From Saprospiraceae bacterium (GTDB lineage Bacteria > Bacteroidota > Bacteroidia > Chitinophagales > Saprospiraceae), in contig JAHDFP010000015.1 of assembly GCA_020628095.1 (NCBI GenBank), positions 35,527 to 99,526 on the forward strand: 64,000 nucleotides of DNA, in the 5' to 3' direction. The notes below the pieces were generated by a model. It ran no database searches and was not told the origin of the DNA. It was given only the letters and a program-made list of their open reading frames with translations. Positions within the stretch are counted from its first letter, which is position 1. The number at the start of each line of letters is the position of its first letter. Position numbers and translations under genes: made by a program. This document shows positions 40,876 through 48,354 of the stretch, piece by piece.

Positions 40876-41094
40876 TCACATTAAAAATTTAGTGAAGAGT
40901 TCAACAATTTTCACAATTTCGGTTAAAATCTGTTCATTTGTTTTTCCCTTTTTCCCTTTTAAACCTTTCAGAACCATTAATGATTCGTTCAATATACCAA
41001 GGTCATCCACCGAAAGAGAACACTGGTTCTTAATGACAAATTGTATATTCAAAATCAATTTGTCAATATTCTGAGTTTGTTTTAATCTACTCAT
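40876..41094 (-). CDS. 72-aa protein upstream of the retron HTH-RT genes
   Basis: A 72-residue, mostly helical protein (VDDLGILNESLMVLKGLKG, then EIVKIVELFTKFL) with a basic GLKGKKGKT segment in the middle. No domain recognised. It starts with ATG 41092-41094 and ends 72 bases before the HTH gene on the same strand. A 5-codon mini-frame (ATGAAAGCTTTATGA) overlaps its start codon. Position and strand suggest it is the first gene of the retron operon, perhaps a third component or an antitoxin-like partner; this is inference. The opposite-strand frame over the same DNA is less convincing. Confidence 0.6.
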   Translation of the reverse strand: MSRLKQTQNIDKLILNIQFVIKNQCSLSVDDLGILNESLMVLKGLKGKKGKTNEQILTEIVKIVELFTKFLM

Positions 41095-41108
41095 AAAGCT
41101 TTCATTTA

Positions 41109-41139
41109 ATTATAACGGGCAATATTGCTCCTCTGTCAA
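41109..41139 (-). promoter_or_regulatory. Candidate promoter/operator of the retron operon
   Basis: On the minus strand TTGACA (41134-41139) and TATAAT (41109-41114) are separated by 19 bp. The spacer contains the perfect 10-bp palindrome GCAATATTGC (41119-41128). A dyad between the two boxes is a classical repressor position, and the operon encodes an XRE protein. The boxes follow the general sigma-70 consensus, not the Bacteroidota TTTG/TAnnTTTG consensus, so the promoter reading is tentative. The 5' leader would be only about 8 bases. Confidence 0.4.
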
Positions 41140-41259
41140 ATTTCAATATGACCCAAAGCTTTAGTTGTACATTAAAAGCCTAATTTCCGAATGTGTAAAC
41201 AATGTTCTCGTTACACTCCTGAAAACTCCTCTGTCAATCACAAAGAATATGTTGACAGA
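41128..41259 (-). repeat. Direct and inverted repeats upstream of the retron genes (candidate ncRNA region)
   Basis: CTCCTCTGTCAA occurs at 41128-41139 and again at 41226-41237, 98 bp apart. TTGACAGA (41252-41259) is the exact inverse of TCTGTCAA in both copies. It can pair with the near copy (14-base loop) or the far copy, enclosing 128 bases. GTGTAA (41193-41198) and TTACAC (41211-41216) form another stem inside. A retron needs a structured msr-msd RNA bounded by inverted a1/a2 repeats upstream of the RT; the far pairing is one candidate. The AGC priming context usually following a1 is not evident, so this is a weak assignment. Confidence 0.35.
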
Positions 41260-41766
41260 ATTATATCCATTCAATTCTAAATAAATCATGCATCTGATAA
41301 CTGCATGAATATAGATGAGTAGGCATAGAAGACCCTATAGGGTTGTCTTTGTAGACTATCAATTAAACTCCATTCAGAAATTTCGACCTCAGAATAATGT
41401 CAAAGAACTATTATATAGTAAATATACAAATATTACTGAAGGTTAATAAATTAAGTAAAAATATATTTTGATAAATTTATTAATTAGACTTTTTGACTCA
41501 AAATCATGTAAATCTCAGTTCTAGAATATTTCCAATATTAAATCTTCTTGATGATTTATATTGATTAGTCTTTGAGGATTGCAAGATGGGGACAAAACAA
41601 GTAACATTATTATTTGTTTTCGTCTAAATGGAGTTAAGAGTACAATGTTTCAGATTCATTATCAAAATTTTGAATATCCGAACAAATGCGATTTAGAACT
41701 AATTAAACCGTATGGCTATAAGGGGTATTGTATACATTAATTAAAAGTCAAATGGAATGTAGGTTT
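41260..41766. other. AT-rich gene-poor stretch at the head of the retron island
   Basis: About 500 bases without a convincing gene. It contains a 7-bp hairpin (TCATGCA 41286-41292 with TGCATGA 41302-41308), a perfect 12-bp palindrome ACCCTATAGGGT (41332-41343), and another, TCAAAATTTTGA (41662-41673). A 43-codon plus-strand frame runs from ATG 41315 to TAA 41446. It encodes a basic start (MSRHRRPYRVVFVDY) with no recognised family, and I do not call it a gene. The stretch separates the retron genes from the end of the MoxR-like ATPase gene and could hold the retron ncRNA or operator sites. Confidence 0.5.
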
Positions 41767-43230
41767 CTACCCCTCCATCTCCCCAAACATATTAGCCAAG
41801 GGGTCTCTGAATGTCAGACTTCTTTTGAGTATGTCCTTACTAATGACATCGTACTCCGATAATCCGTGTAGGACAAATTCCATCATAAGATGTTGATAGT
41901 CTTCGCTCACATTTTGGTTGATGATAAGCTTTTTTAGTCCAGGGACATTTTCTAATAATTGCTCATAGTCCTTTTGTGATGACTCAGAGAGTATATCTAT
42001 TTCGTTACCAGCACCAAACCAGGCACGTAGTGTTCCATAGACGTCTTTGTCCGCTTTTTGAGCTTCGTCGGGATGCGGAAAATATTCTAAGAATAATTTC
42101 TTGATGGCGCTGCTTATCAGTGTGAGCGCGACACCGTAGTGACCTTCCTGTTCTCCCTCGTAGACCAGTTCTACCTTACCAGTAATAGACGGTATCACTC
42201 CCCAAAAATCTGAGATACGCGCTGTTCCATTTTCCTCCTTGTTCTTGAGCATACGTCGCTCTATGGTGCTGTATAGGTTTTCCATAGCCGTGATACTCAT
42301 ACGAGCAGAGACACCACTTTTTTCATCGATCAGTTCACTTTCTCTGGCCTCGAATACGATGTACTCCAGCAGGTCTTGCAAGAGATCAGGAATGGCAATC
42401 TTAGCTCTAAGATCATCACTGATTTTTATTTCTTGCGCTGTGATGCTTTTGGCAATTTCTATGGTCTCAGGGTAATGTGTCAGTATTTGACTTTCTATAC
42501 GATCTTTGAGCGGGGTGATGATGCTGCCTCTGTTAGTATAGTCCTCTGGATTAGCTGTAAATATGAATAATATATCCAACGGCATACGCAGCTTAAATCC
42601 TCTGATCTGTATATCCCCTTCTTGCAAAATATTAAATAGAGAAACCTGAATCCTGGCTTGAAGATCAGGCAACTCGTTAAGTACAAAAATAGATCTGTGC
42701 GCCCTCGGTATCAGACCATAGTGTATCACTCTGGGATCGGAGTAGGGGAGCTTGAGCGTTGCGGCTTTGATGGGGTCTACATCACCTACTAAGTCCGCGA
42801 TACTAACATCTGGTGTGGCTAATTTTTCGATATATCTTTCTGAGCGATGTATCCACTTTATAGGCGTTGCATCGCCGTGTTCTGCAATAATGTCTATAGC
42901 TGCTGTAGAAAGGGGGGCTAGCGGATCATCATTGAGTTCTGTCCCAGCGATAGCTGGGATGTATTCGTCCAGTAAGTCTGTGGTCAGACGCGCAATTCTT
43001 GTTTTGGCTTGACCTCTTAATCCCAGCAGAAGTATGTTGTGCTTGGATAATAGGGCACGTTCCATATCAGGCAACACGGTATCCTCATATCCTATGACTC
43101 CCTCATAGTTATCTTCGCTTTTGGATATGCGTGTGATGAGATTTTGACGTACTTCTTCTTTTATGCTTTTAGGTGTATAACCTGTCGCTTTTAGTTCTCC
43201 TAAGGTTTTTATCTTTTGGTAATCCTGCAT
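41767..43230 (-). CDS. MoxR / Mg-chelatase-like AAA+ ATPase
   Basis: A 487-residue AAA+ ATPase. Walker A is GLRGQAKT (70-77), and the Walker B strand reads IFVLNELPDL, where Asp-Glu is replaced by Asn-Glu, as in some MoxR-like proteins. The sensor-1 block IFIFTANPEDYTNRG and the helical lid around DRIESQILTHYPET are clear. The C-terminal about 130 residues are family-specific. The upstream VWA-domain gene (3 bp away) is its expected partner, as in RavA/ViaA or chelatase I/D pairs, which insert metals or remodel protein complexes. The client is unknown. Confidence 0.87.
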   Translation of the reverse strand: MQDYQKIKTLGELKATGYTPKSIKEEVRQNLITRISKSEDNYEGVIGYEDTVLPDMERALLSKHNILLLGLRGQAKTRIARLTTDLLDEYIPAIAGTELNDDPLAPLSTAAIDIIAEHGDATPIKWIHRSERYIEKLATPDVSIADLVGDVDPIKAATLKLPYSDPRVIHYGLIPRAHRSIFVLNELPDLQARIQVSLFNILQEGDIQIRGFKLRMPLDILFIFTANPEDYTNRGSIITPLKDRIESQILTHYPETIEIAKSITAQEIKISDDLRAKIAIPDLLQDLLEYIVFEARESELIDEKSGVSARMSITAMENLYSTIERRMLKNKEENGTARISDFWGVIPSITGKVELVYEGEQEGHYGVALTLISSAIKKLFLEYFPHPDEAQKADKDVYGTLRAWFGAGNEIDILSESSQKDYEQLLENVPGLKKLIINQNVSEDYQHLMMEFVLHGLSEYDVISKDILKRSLTFRDPLANMFGEMEG

Positions 43231-43233
43231 CTC

Positions 43234-44334
43234 TTAGTTTTTCTTTCTTCTTTTGTTGTCTTTGTAATCCATAAAAATAAATTCTCCCAATCCTTGCAGA
43301 GAACTATAAAATGCCTTGCCATTATTAGCCTTCGTAAACTGATCCACGAACTGCACTAGATAGGGATCTCTGGCAATCATAAATGTCGTTATCGGAATGC
43401 TTAATTTCCTGGCCTTGACAGCAAGCCCCAATGTCCGATTAAGTATTTTTCTATCTAATCCAAAAGCATTCTTATAATATTTCTTACCCCTTTTGATACA
43501 GGTGGGTTTTCCATCTGTAATCATCATGATCTGCTTATTGGGATTTTTTCTTCTTCGTAGGATATTCATTGCCAGTTCTAGTCCGGCGACTGTATTTGTG
43601 TGGTATGGACCGACTTCCAGATAGGGTAGGTCTTTGATCTCTATTTGCCAAGAATCATTACCGAATACTATGATGTCAAGACTGTCCTTGGGATACTTGG
43701 TGGTGATAAGCTCGGAGAGTGCCATCGCTACCTTTTTAGCAGGTGTGATCCTATCTTCTCCGTATAATATCATTGAGTGTGATATGTCGATCATTAGTAC
43801 CGTCGATGTACGACTTTGATAAAAAGTCTCATGTACTTCCAGATCATCTTGTGTCAGCCTGAAGTCATCTAGACCATGATTGATCTGAGCATTTTTAAGA
43901 GATTCTGATACCGAGATATTATCTAGCTTATCGCCAAACTCGTAAGGTTTTAGTTCTGAGGTTATTTCGTCTCCTTTGCCAGGATTTTTGGTTCTGTGTT
44001 TCCCTGACTTAGATTTTTTTAGTTGGTCAAATATCTCATCCAAAGCATGTCTCCTCAGAGAGACCTCCATCTTCTTAGTGGGGTTAAAATTACCACCTCC
44101 ACCACGTTGCTCATCGGATATATAACCTTTCTTAATTAGATCATCTATAAAGTCCGCGATGCCATAGTCATCCGAAGTAATCTTATGCTGCTTATCTATC
44201 TGAGTCAGCCAACTTAGTGCCTCCGTGACATCTCCAGAAGTATGTATGAGAAGTTCTTTGAATAACTCTAATAGATTTTCAAAAGGGTCACTTGCGACCT
44301 TTTCTGTGTATTTAGAAAATCTATATCCTACCAT
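43234..44334 (-). CDS. VWA-domain protein, partner of the MoxR-like ATPase
   Basis: A 366-residue cytoplasmic protein. The C-terminal VWA domain (about 178-360) has the MIDAS DxSxS motif at Asp183, Ser185 and Ser187 (MIDISHSM), followed by ITPAKKVAMALSELITTKYP and MMITDGKPT. The N-terminal 170 residues are helical with a Lys/Gly-rich linker (KSKSGKHRTKNPGKGDE). It precedes the AAA+ gene by 3 bp. A hairpin terminator lies just upstream and ends the previous gene, so this pair probably has its own promoter close to its start. Confidence 0.88.
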   Translation of the reverse strand: MVGYRFSKYTEKVASDPFENLLELFKELLIHTSGDVTEALSWLTQIDKQHKITSDDYGIADFIDDLIKKGYISDEQRGGGGNFNPTKKMEVSLRRHALDEIFDQLKKSKSGKHRTKNPGKGDEITSELKPYEFGDKLDNISVSESLKNAQINHGLDDFRLTQDDLEVHETFYQSRTSTVLMIDISHSMILYGEDRITPAKKVAMALSELITTKYPKDSLDIIVFGNDSWQIEIKDLPYLEVGPYHTNTVAGLELAMNILRRRKNPNKQIMMITDGKPTCIKRGKKYYKNAFGLDRKILNRTLGLAVKARKLSIPITTFMIARDPYLVQFVDQFTKANNGKAFYSSLQGLGEFIFMDYKDNKRRKKN

Positions 44335-44347
44335 ATTGTTATAATAA

Positions 44348-44390
44348 AAAAGAACCTCAGTTATAACAACTGAAGTTCTTTATTGTTCTT
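44348..44390 (-). terminator. Intrinsic terminator after the coiled-coil protein gene
   Basis: AAAGAACCTCAGTT (44349-44362) and AACTGAAGTTCTTT (44368-44381) pair at 13 of 14 positions around a 5-base loop. On the minus strand the stem is followed by TTTTTTATTAT, which fits termination of the gene ending at 44407. The plus strand also has a T-rich tail, so it may act both ways. Confidence 0.8.
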
Positions 44391-44406
44391 TTATTTTATG
44401 CTGGTA

Positions 44407-45381
44407 TTACTTTAGTCTGAACGACCCTTTTCCGACTTCAAAACCATTATTGAATATCTGTACAGAATATTCTCCTTTACCCAACGCGAAGTTAGGTCTC
44501 CAGTCCAGACAAGCATTGAGGTCATCGTTGTTATAATCGACAGTACCAGAAGTCGTATATCTTACGGTCTCACCAGTCAATTTATTCGTCAATCTTCCAG
44601 AACCCAGATCTTCTACATATAATAACTCTCCTATAGGGGAGGTGTAGGCAATCTGAAATTCTTCCTCTCCTGCCTTGGTAACAAGATTTGTTTCTGTAGT
44701 GAAACATAATCTAAGTAATTCCACTTTTTTAGCTCGTCCCTTTTCTTTGAGGCTTCCATCGTCCTTGACATCGTAGCCTTTGACTTCTAAGAAGTTGATT
44801 TTGATGGCCTCTGCCATATCGACCTTAGACGATAACATGTTATTTGTTTCTGATAGTTCTTCTGTCTGAGAGACTAATAAGGTCTTAACAGAGTCTAATT
44901 TGTTGATCCTTTTCTTATTGACCTCTATCGTTTCATTCATCTCAGTATTGGCCATCGTCAGTTTTTGGTTTTGAGACGATAGGTCTTGGTTCTGTTGTTT
45001 CAGTTTAGTTATCTCTGAGATGTATTGATCTGCCTGAGTCTGCAAGTTTGTCATTTCTTCTCGTACTTTTCCGAGTTCTCTTTCTGTCCAGATTAGCCCA
45101 CTCACTCTTTTTTTCATTTTGGCGAGATCGCTTTTCTGTTCGTCTATCATGGCATTGAGCTCTTCGTTATCTCCGCGCAGTTCTTCTAACTCGCTGAGCT
45201 TTTGCTCATAGGTCTGTTCTAGTTCTGTCTGTGCTTTTTGTAGTTGGAGATGTTCTTGTTTGATATCAGATAATTCGCCTTTGAGGCTAGAGTTATTCAT
45301 CCATAGATATGCTGATAATCCTAGCAACGCAATGATGGCAATAATGCCGAAAATCGAAAGGCCATTTGATCGAGAGCTCAT
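44407..45381 (-). CDS. Membrane-anchored coiled-coil protein of unknown function
   Basis: A 324-residue protein. Residues about 8-28 (LSIFGIIAIIALLGLSAYLWM) form a single membrane anchor. Residues about 30-190 are a long coiled coil rich in Glu, Lys and Gln (ELEQTYEQKLSELEELRGDNEEL). The C-terminal about 120 residues are a beta-rich domain (KVELLRLCFTTETNLVTKAG, VDYNNDDLNACLDWRP). I do not recognise the C-terminal domain. The layout suggests a periplasmic arm with a globular end. Terminator downstream; no operon partner. Confidence 0.7.
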   Translation of the reverse strand: MSSRSNGLSIFGIIAIIALLGLSAYLWMNNSSLKGELSDIKQEHLQLQKAQTELEQTYEQKLSELEELRGDNEELNAMIDEQKSDLAKMKKRVSGLIWTERELGKVREEMTNLQTQADQYISEITKLKQQNQDLSSQNQKLTMANTEMNETIEVNKKRINKLDSVKTLLVSQTEELSETNNMLSSKVDMAEAIKINFLEVKGYDVKDDGSLKEKGRAKKVELLRLCFTTETNLVTKAGEEEFQIAYTSPIGELLYVEDLGSGRLTNKLTGETVRYTTSGTVDYNNDDLNACLDWRPNFALGKGEYSVQIFNNGFEVGKGSFRLK

Positions 45382-45518
45382 AATACTATTTTGCTCAAAT
45401 ATGAGGCTATATAGGCAGAAAAGAAAGCACTTTATGGTAAATTGGGGTATTACATTGAGTTCTTATAAGATATAGTTAGTGGTTATCCCTTATTTATAGA
45501 ACCAATCCATCGTAATCC

Positions 45519-46274
45519 ATGAAACAACTCAAAAAGAATCTTAAAGAAATACTCTTTATAGATATAGAAACTGCTGCATCCACGGCGACCTATGATGAGT
45601 TGGATTCTAGTACAAAGGCTTTTTGGAGTCATAAGGCTCGATTGATATCCCGAAATCAAGAGCTTACGGAAGATGAGATAGCCGAGATATATACTGCTCG
45701 TGCAGCCATCTATTCTGAGTTTTCGAGGGTTGTTTGTATCTCAGTCGGAATATTAATCATAGAAAACAAGTCTGTTATAGGAATGCGCACTAAGTCATTC
45801 GTCGATAAGGACGAGGTGGTACTGCTGACAGATTTTTGTGATATGCTGGATAATCATTTTGACAAACCCAAAAAGCAATATCTCTGTGGTCATAATATTA
45901 AGGAATTTGATATTCCATTTATATGTAGAAGATTACTTATCAATGGACTTCCTATCCCAAAGAAACTTGATATCAGCGGCAAGAAACCTTGGGAGGTGGA
46001 CCACCTTGTCGATACTTTGACACTTTGGAAATTTGGTGATTATAAGCATTATACATCTCTGGCATTGCTAGCACATGTCCTGGGCATCCCGACACCTAAA
46101 GATGATATTGACGGATCGATGGTACACGACATATTTTGGAATGAGCAGGACTTGCACAGAATAGCTCGTTATTGTGAGAAAGATGTTGTGACGTCTGCCA
46201 AGGTCTTGGCCAAATTGCTACGTGTCGATATAGACAAAGACTTGCTTGTAGAAAGTAAAACCGATATAGATTAG
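45519..46274 (+). CDS. Predicted PolB-like DEDDy 3'-5' exonuclease
   Basis: A 251-residue RNase H-fold exonuclease. Motif I is FIDIET (Asp15, Glu17), motif II is HNIKEFDIPF and motif III is YCEKDVV, which together give the DEDDy set of the PolB-like 3'-5' exonuclease family. It probably trims DNA or RNA ends in the cytoplasm. It is a stand-alone nuclease without a polymerase domain, common in Bacteroidota. Its 3' end overlaps the antiporter gene by 4 bases in a convergent arrangement. Confidence 0.86.
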   Translation: MKQLKKNLKEILFIDIETAASTATYDELDSSTKAFWSHKARLISRNQELTEDEIAEIYTARAAIYSEFSRVVCISVGILIIENKSVIGMRTKSFVDKDEVVLLTDFCDMLDNHFDKPKKQYLCGHNIKEFDIPFICRRLLINGLPIPKKLDISGKKPWEVDHLVDTLTLWKFGDYKHYTSLALLAHVLGIPTPKDDIDGSMVHDIFWNEQDLHRIARYCEKDVVTSAKVLAKLLRVDIDKDLLVESKTDID

Positions 46275-47557
46275 TGACCGTGATCGGTACTGACCTGCAT
46301 ATTTTCCTTGCCCAATAATCTGGTTGCCAATTTGCCTATGCTTAGTCCTTGGACTATGATAGAAAAGACGACCACGATATAGGTGACTGTCAAGATGAGT
46401 TCTCGATTCATCTCGTTAGAGAGGCTCAAGGCTAGTGCTATAGAGATACCTCCACGTAGACCACCCCAGGTCATAATTATTCCAGTATGGGGAAGGAACT
46501 CTAATTTTTTAGAAAATACCTGGACGGGTATGATTAAGGACAAGAACCTTGCTAACAAGACTAAACCTATGCACACAATGCCGGCAATGACATAATCAGA
46601 TTCGAATTTTACAATTAGTAATTCTAAGCCTATAAGTACGAATAGAAGTGCATTCAACAAGACATCCACAAGTTCCCAAAAACGATCTACAAACTCTTCT
46701 GTTGTCTCGGACATCGCTGTGTCTCTGACGGTATCATTACCTACGATAAGTCCAGCGACGACGATAGCGAGTGGGGCAGAGAGGTGCAGTTTGTGAGCCA
46801 GCACATAGCCACCCATAACGCAGGCTAAGGTAATGAGTACCTCGATCTCATAATCGTCTATGGACTTCATAAGCCTATAGGTGACATAACCTAATAACGC
46901 GCCGAATATGATACCCCCGATCACCTCTTGTCCGAACAAGGTCAAAACCTCGTTAATACTTCCAACTCCGTGTCCATCATGCCCTGCTCCAGCGGCAATG
47001 CCGAATATAGTAATGAACACAACCACGCCCACACCATCATTGAACAAAGATTCTCCGACTATTTTGGTTTCCAACTTTTTAGGTACACCTGCTTTTTTCA
47101 TAATGCCTAAGACGGCAATGGGATCAGTTGGCGAGATGAGCGCACCAAAAAGCAGACAATGGATAAATTGCACATCAAAACCCAGCGCATCGAACAAATA
47201 ATAACTTAGTATACCAACCAAAAAAGTAGAGGTCATCACACCCACTGTCGCGAATAACAATACTGGCCATCGTTGCACGCGCAGTTGATCAAAATTGGTA
47301 TGCATGGCCCCTGCAAAAAGTAGAAAGCCTAACATAATATCTAATAATACCGTCTTAAAGTCGATACTCGCGACCAGTTCTTCTGCAAAATGCAATAAGG
47401 AATTATTAATCATGCCCGATAGAAAAAGTCCAAGGGTGAAAAAGATCGCAATAATCATAAGACCGATGGTATTGGGCAGCTTGAGGAATCTGACATTAAT
47501 ATATCCGAATAGAGCTGATAAGACGATAAGAATGGTCGTTATGACAAAGAGATCCAT
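46271..47557 (-). CDS. CPA1-type Na+/H+ antiporter (NhaP-like)
   Basis: A 428-residue membrane protein with about 12 transmembrane segments. The ion-binding region SLFNDGVGVVVF and the preceding ALISPTDPIAVLGIMKK match the NhaP/NHE families. A charged C-terminal tail is very short, ending in His/Gly/Asp, so there is no large cytoplasmic regulatory domain. It should exchange sodium or potassium for protons and support pH and salt tolerance. The start lies about 120 bp from rpe, which is divergent. Confidence 0.92.
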   Translation of the reverse strand: MDLFVITTILIVLSALFGYINVRFLKLPNTIGLMIIAIFFTLGLFLSGMINNSLLHFAEELVASIDFKTVLLDIMLGFLLFAGAMHTNFDQLRVQRWPVLLFATVGVMTSTFLVGILSYYLFDALGFDVQFIHCLLFGALISPTDPIAVLGIMKKAGVPKKLETKIVGESLFNDGVGVVVFITIFGIAAGAGHDGHGVGSINEVLTLFGQEVIGGIIFGALLGYVTYRLMKSIDDYEIEVLITLACVMGGYVLAHKLHLSAPLAIVVAGLIVGNDTVRDTAMSETTEEFVDRFWELVDVLLNALLFVLIGLELLIVKFESDYVIAGIVCIGLVLLARFLSLIIPVQVFSKKLEFLPHTGIIMTWGGLRGGISIALALSLSNEMNRELILTVTYIVVVFSIIVQGLSIGKLATRLLGKENMQVSTDHGH

Positions 47558-47679
47558 ATTGGTTTTTTTACAATGTAATGATTAATGAGATATATAAGAT
47601 CTCATACTAATATAATTTAATCCATATCCCCGATTACCCGATTATGAATGCTATTTTTACCTATTCAATCAAGTGAGAA

Positions 47680-48354
47680 ATGAAGAAGTTTCTTGTGGCG
47701 CCTTCGGTACTTGCGGCTAATTTTGCGAGACTCGAAGAAGACCTCACGATGGTCAATAATTCGCAAGCAGATTGGCTGCATGTTGATATTATGGATGGTC
47801 GTTTCGTACCTAATATTTCATTTGGTCAGTCATTGGTTAAGGTCATGGATTCTATCTGTGAGAAGACCATCGATGTCCATCTTATGATAGAGGAGCCAGA
47901 GAAGTATGTCAGTTCTTTCGTCGATAGTGGGGCGGATGTATTGACCTTTCATATCGAGGCAACTAATCATGCGCATAGATTGATACAGCAGATCAAAAGT
48001 ATGGATGTCAAAGCTGGAATTGCTATTAATCCGCAGACCTCTGTGGATGTACTCGATGATATATTAGAAAATTTAGATTTGGTCTGTGTGATGTCGGTTA
48101 ATCCTGGTTTTGGTGGACAAAAATTTATATACCGCACCTTGGATAAGTTGAAAAAACTCAAAACCAAAATAATAGAAAGAAACCTCAATACTAAGATAGA
48201 AGTAGATGGTGGTGTGGGTCTGCAAAATGCGGAAGCCATATTAGGGGCAGGAGCCGATGTTCTAGTTGCAGGTAGTAGTGTGTTCAAGTCTGATAATCCG
48301 ATAGAGACTATAAGCCGTCTTAAGGGAATCCAAGTGGCCAACTATGACATATAG
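47680..48354 (+). CDS. rpe: Ribulose-phosphate 3-epimerase
   Basis: A 224-residue TIM-barrel enzyme that interconverts ribulose 5-phosphate and xylulose 5-phosphate in the pentose phosphate pathway. Family blocks are complete: LHVDIMDGRFVPNISFG, DVHLMIEEPE, MSVNPGFGGQKFI and EVDGGVGLQNA. The metal ligands (His and Asp residues of these blocks) are all present. The length is normal. Its 3' end overlaps the TonB-dependent receptor gene by 11 bases. Confidence 0.96.
   Translation: MKKFLVAPSVLAANFARLEEDLTMVNNSQADWLHVDIMDGRFVPNISFGQSLVKVMDSICEKTIDVHLMIEEPEKYVSSFVDSGADVLTFHIEATNHAHRLIQQIKSMDVKAGIAINPQTSVDVLDDILENLDLVCVMSVNPGFGGQKFIYRTLDKLKKLKTKIIERNLNTKIEVDGGVGLQNAEAILGAGADVLVAGSSVFKSDNPIETISRLKGIQVANYDI

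Noticed and set aside
40871..41074. 67-codon plus-strand frame opposite the 72-aa gene
   Set aside because: The minus-strand frame has a more protein-like helical composition and the same strand as the HTH and RT genes.
41226..41259. Second TTGACA copy as another promoter
   Set aside because: No -10-like box at suitable distance follows it on the minus strand.
41315..41446. 43-codon plus-strand frame inside the retron upstream region
   Set aside because: Length is compatible with chance in very AT-rich DNA, no family is recognised, and it opposes the retron operon; kept only as a remark in the intergenic entry.
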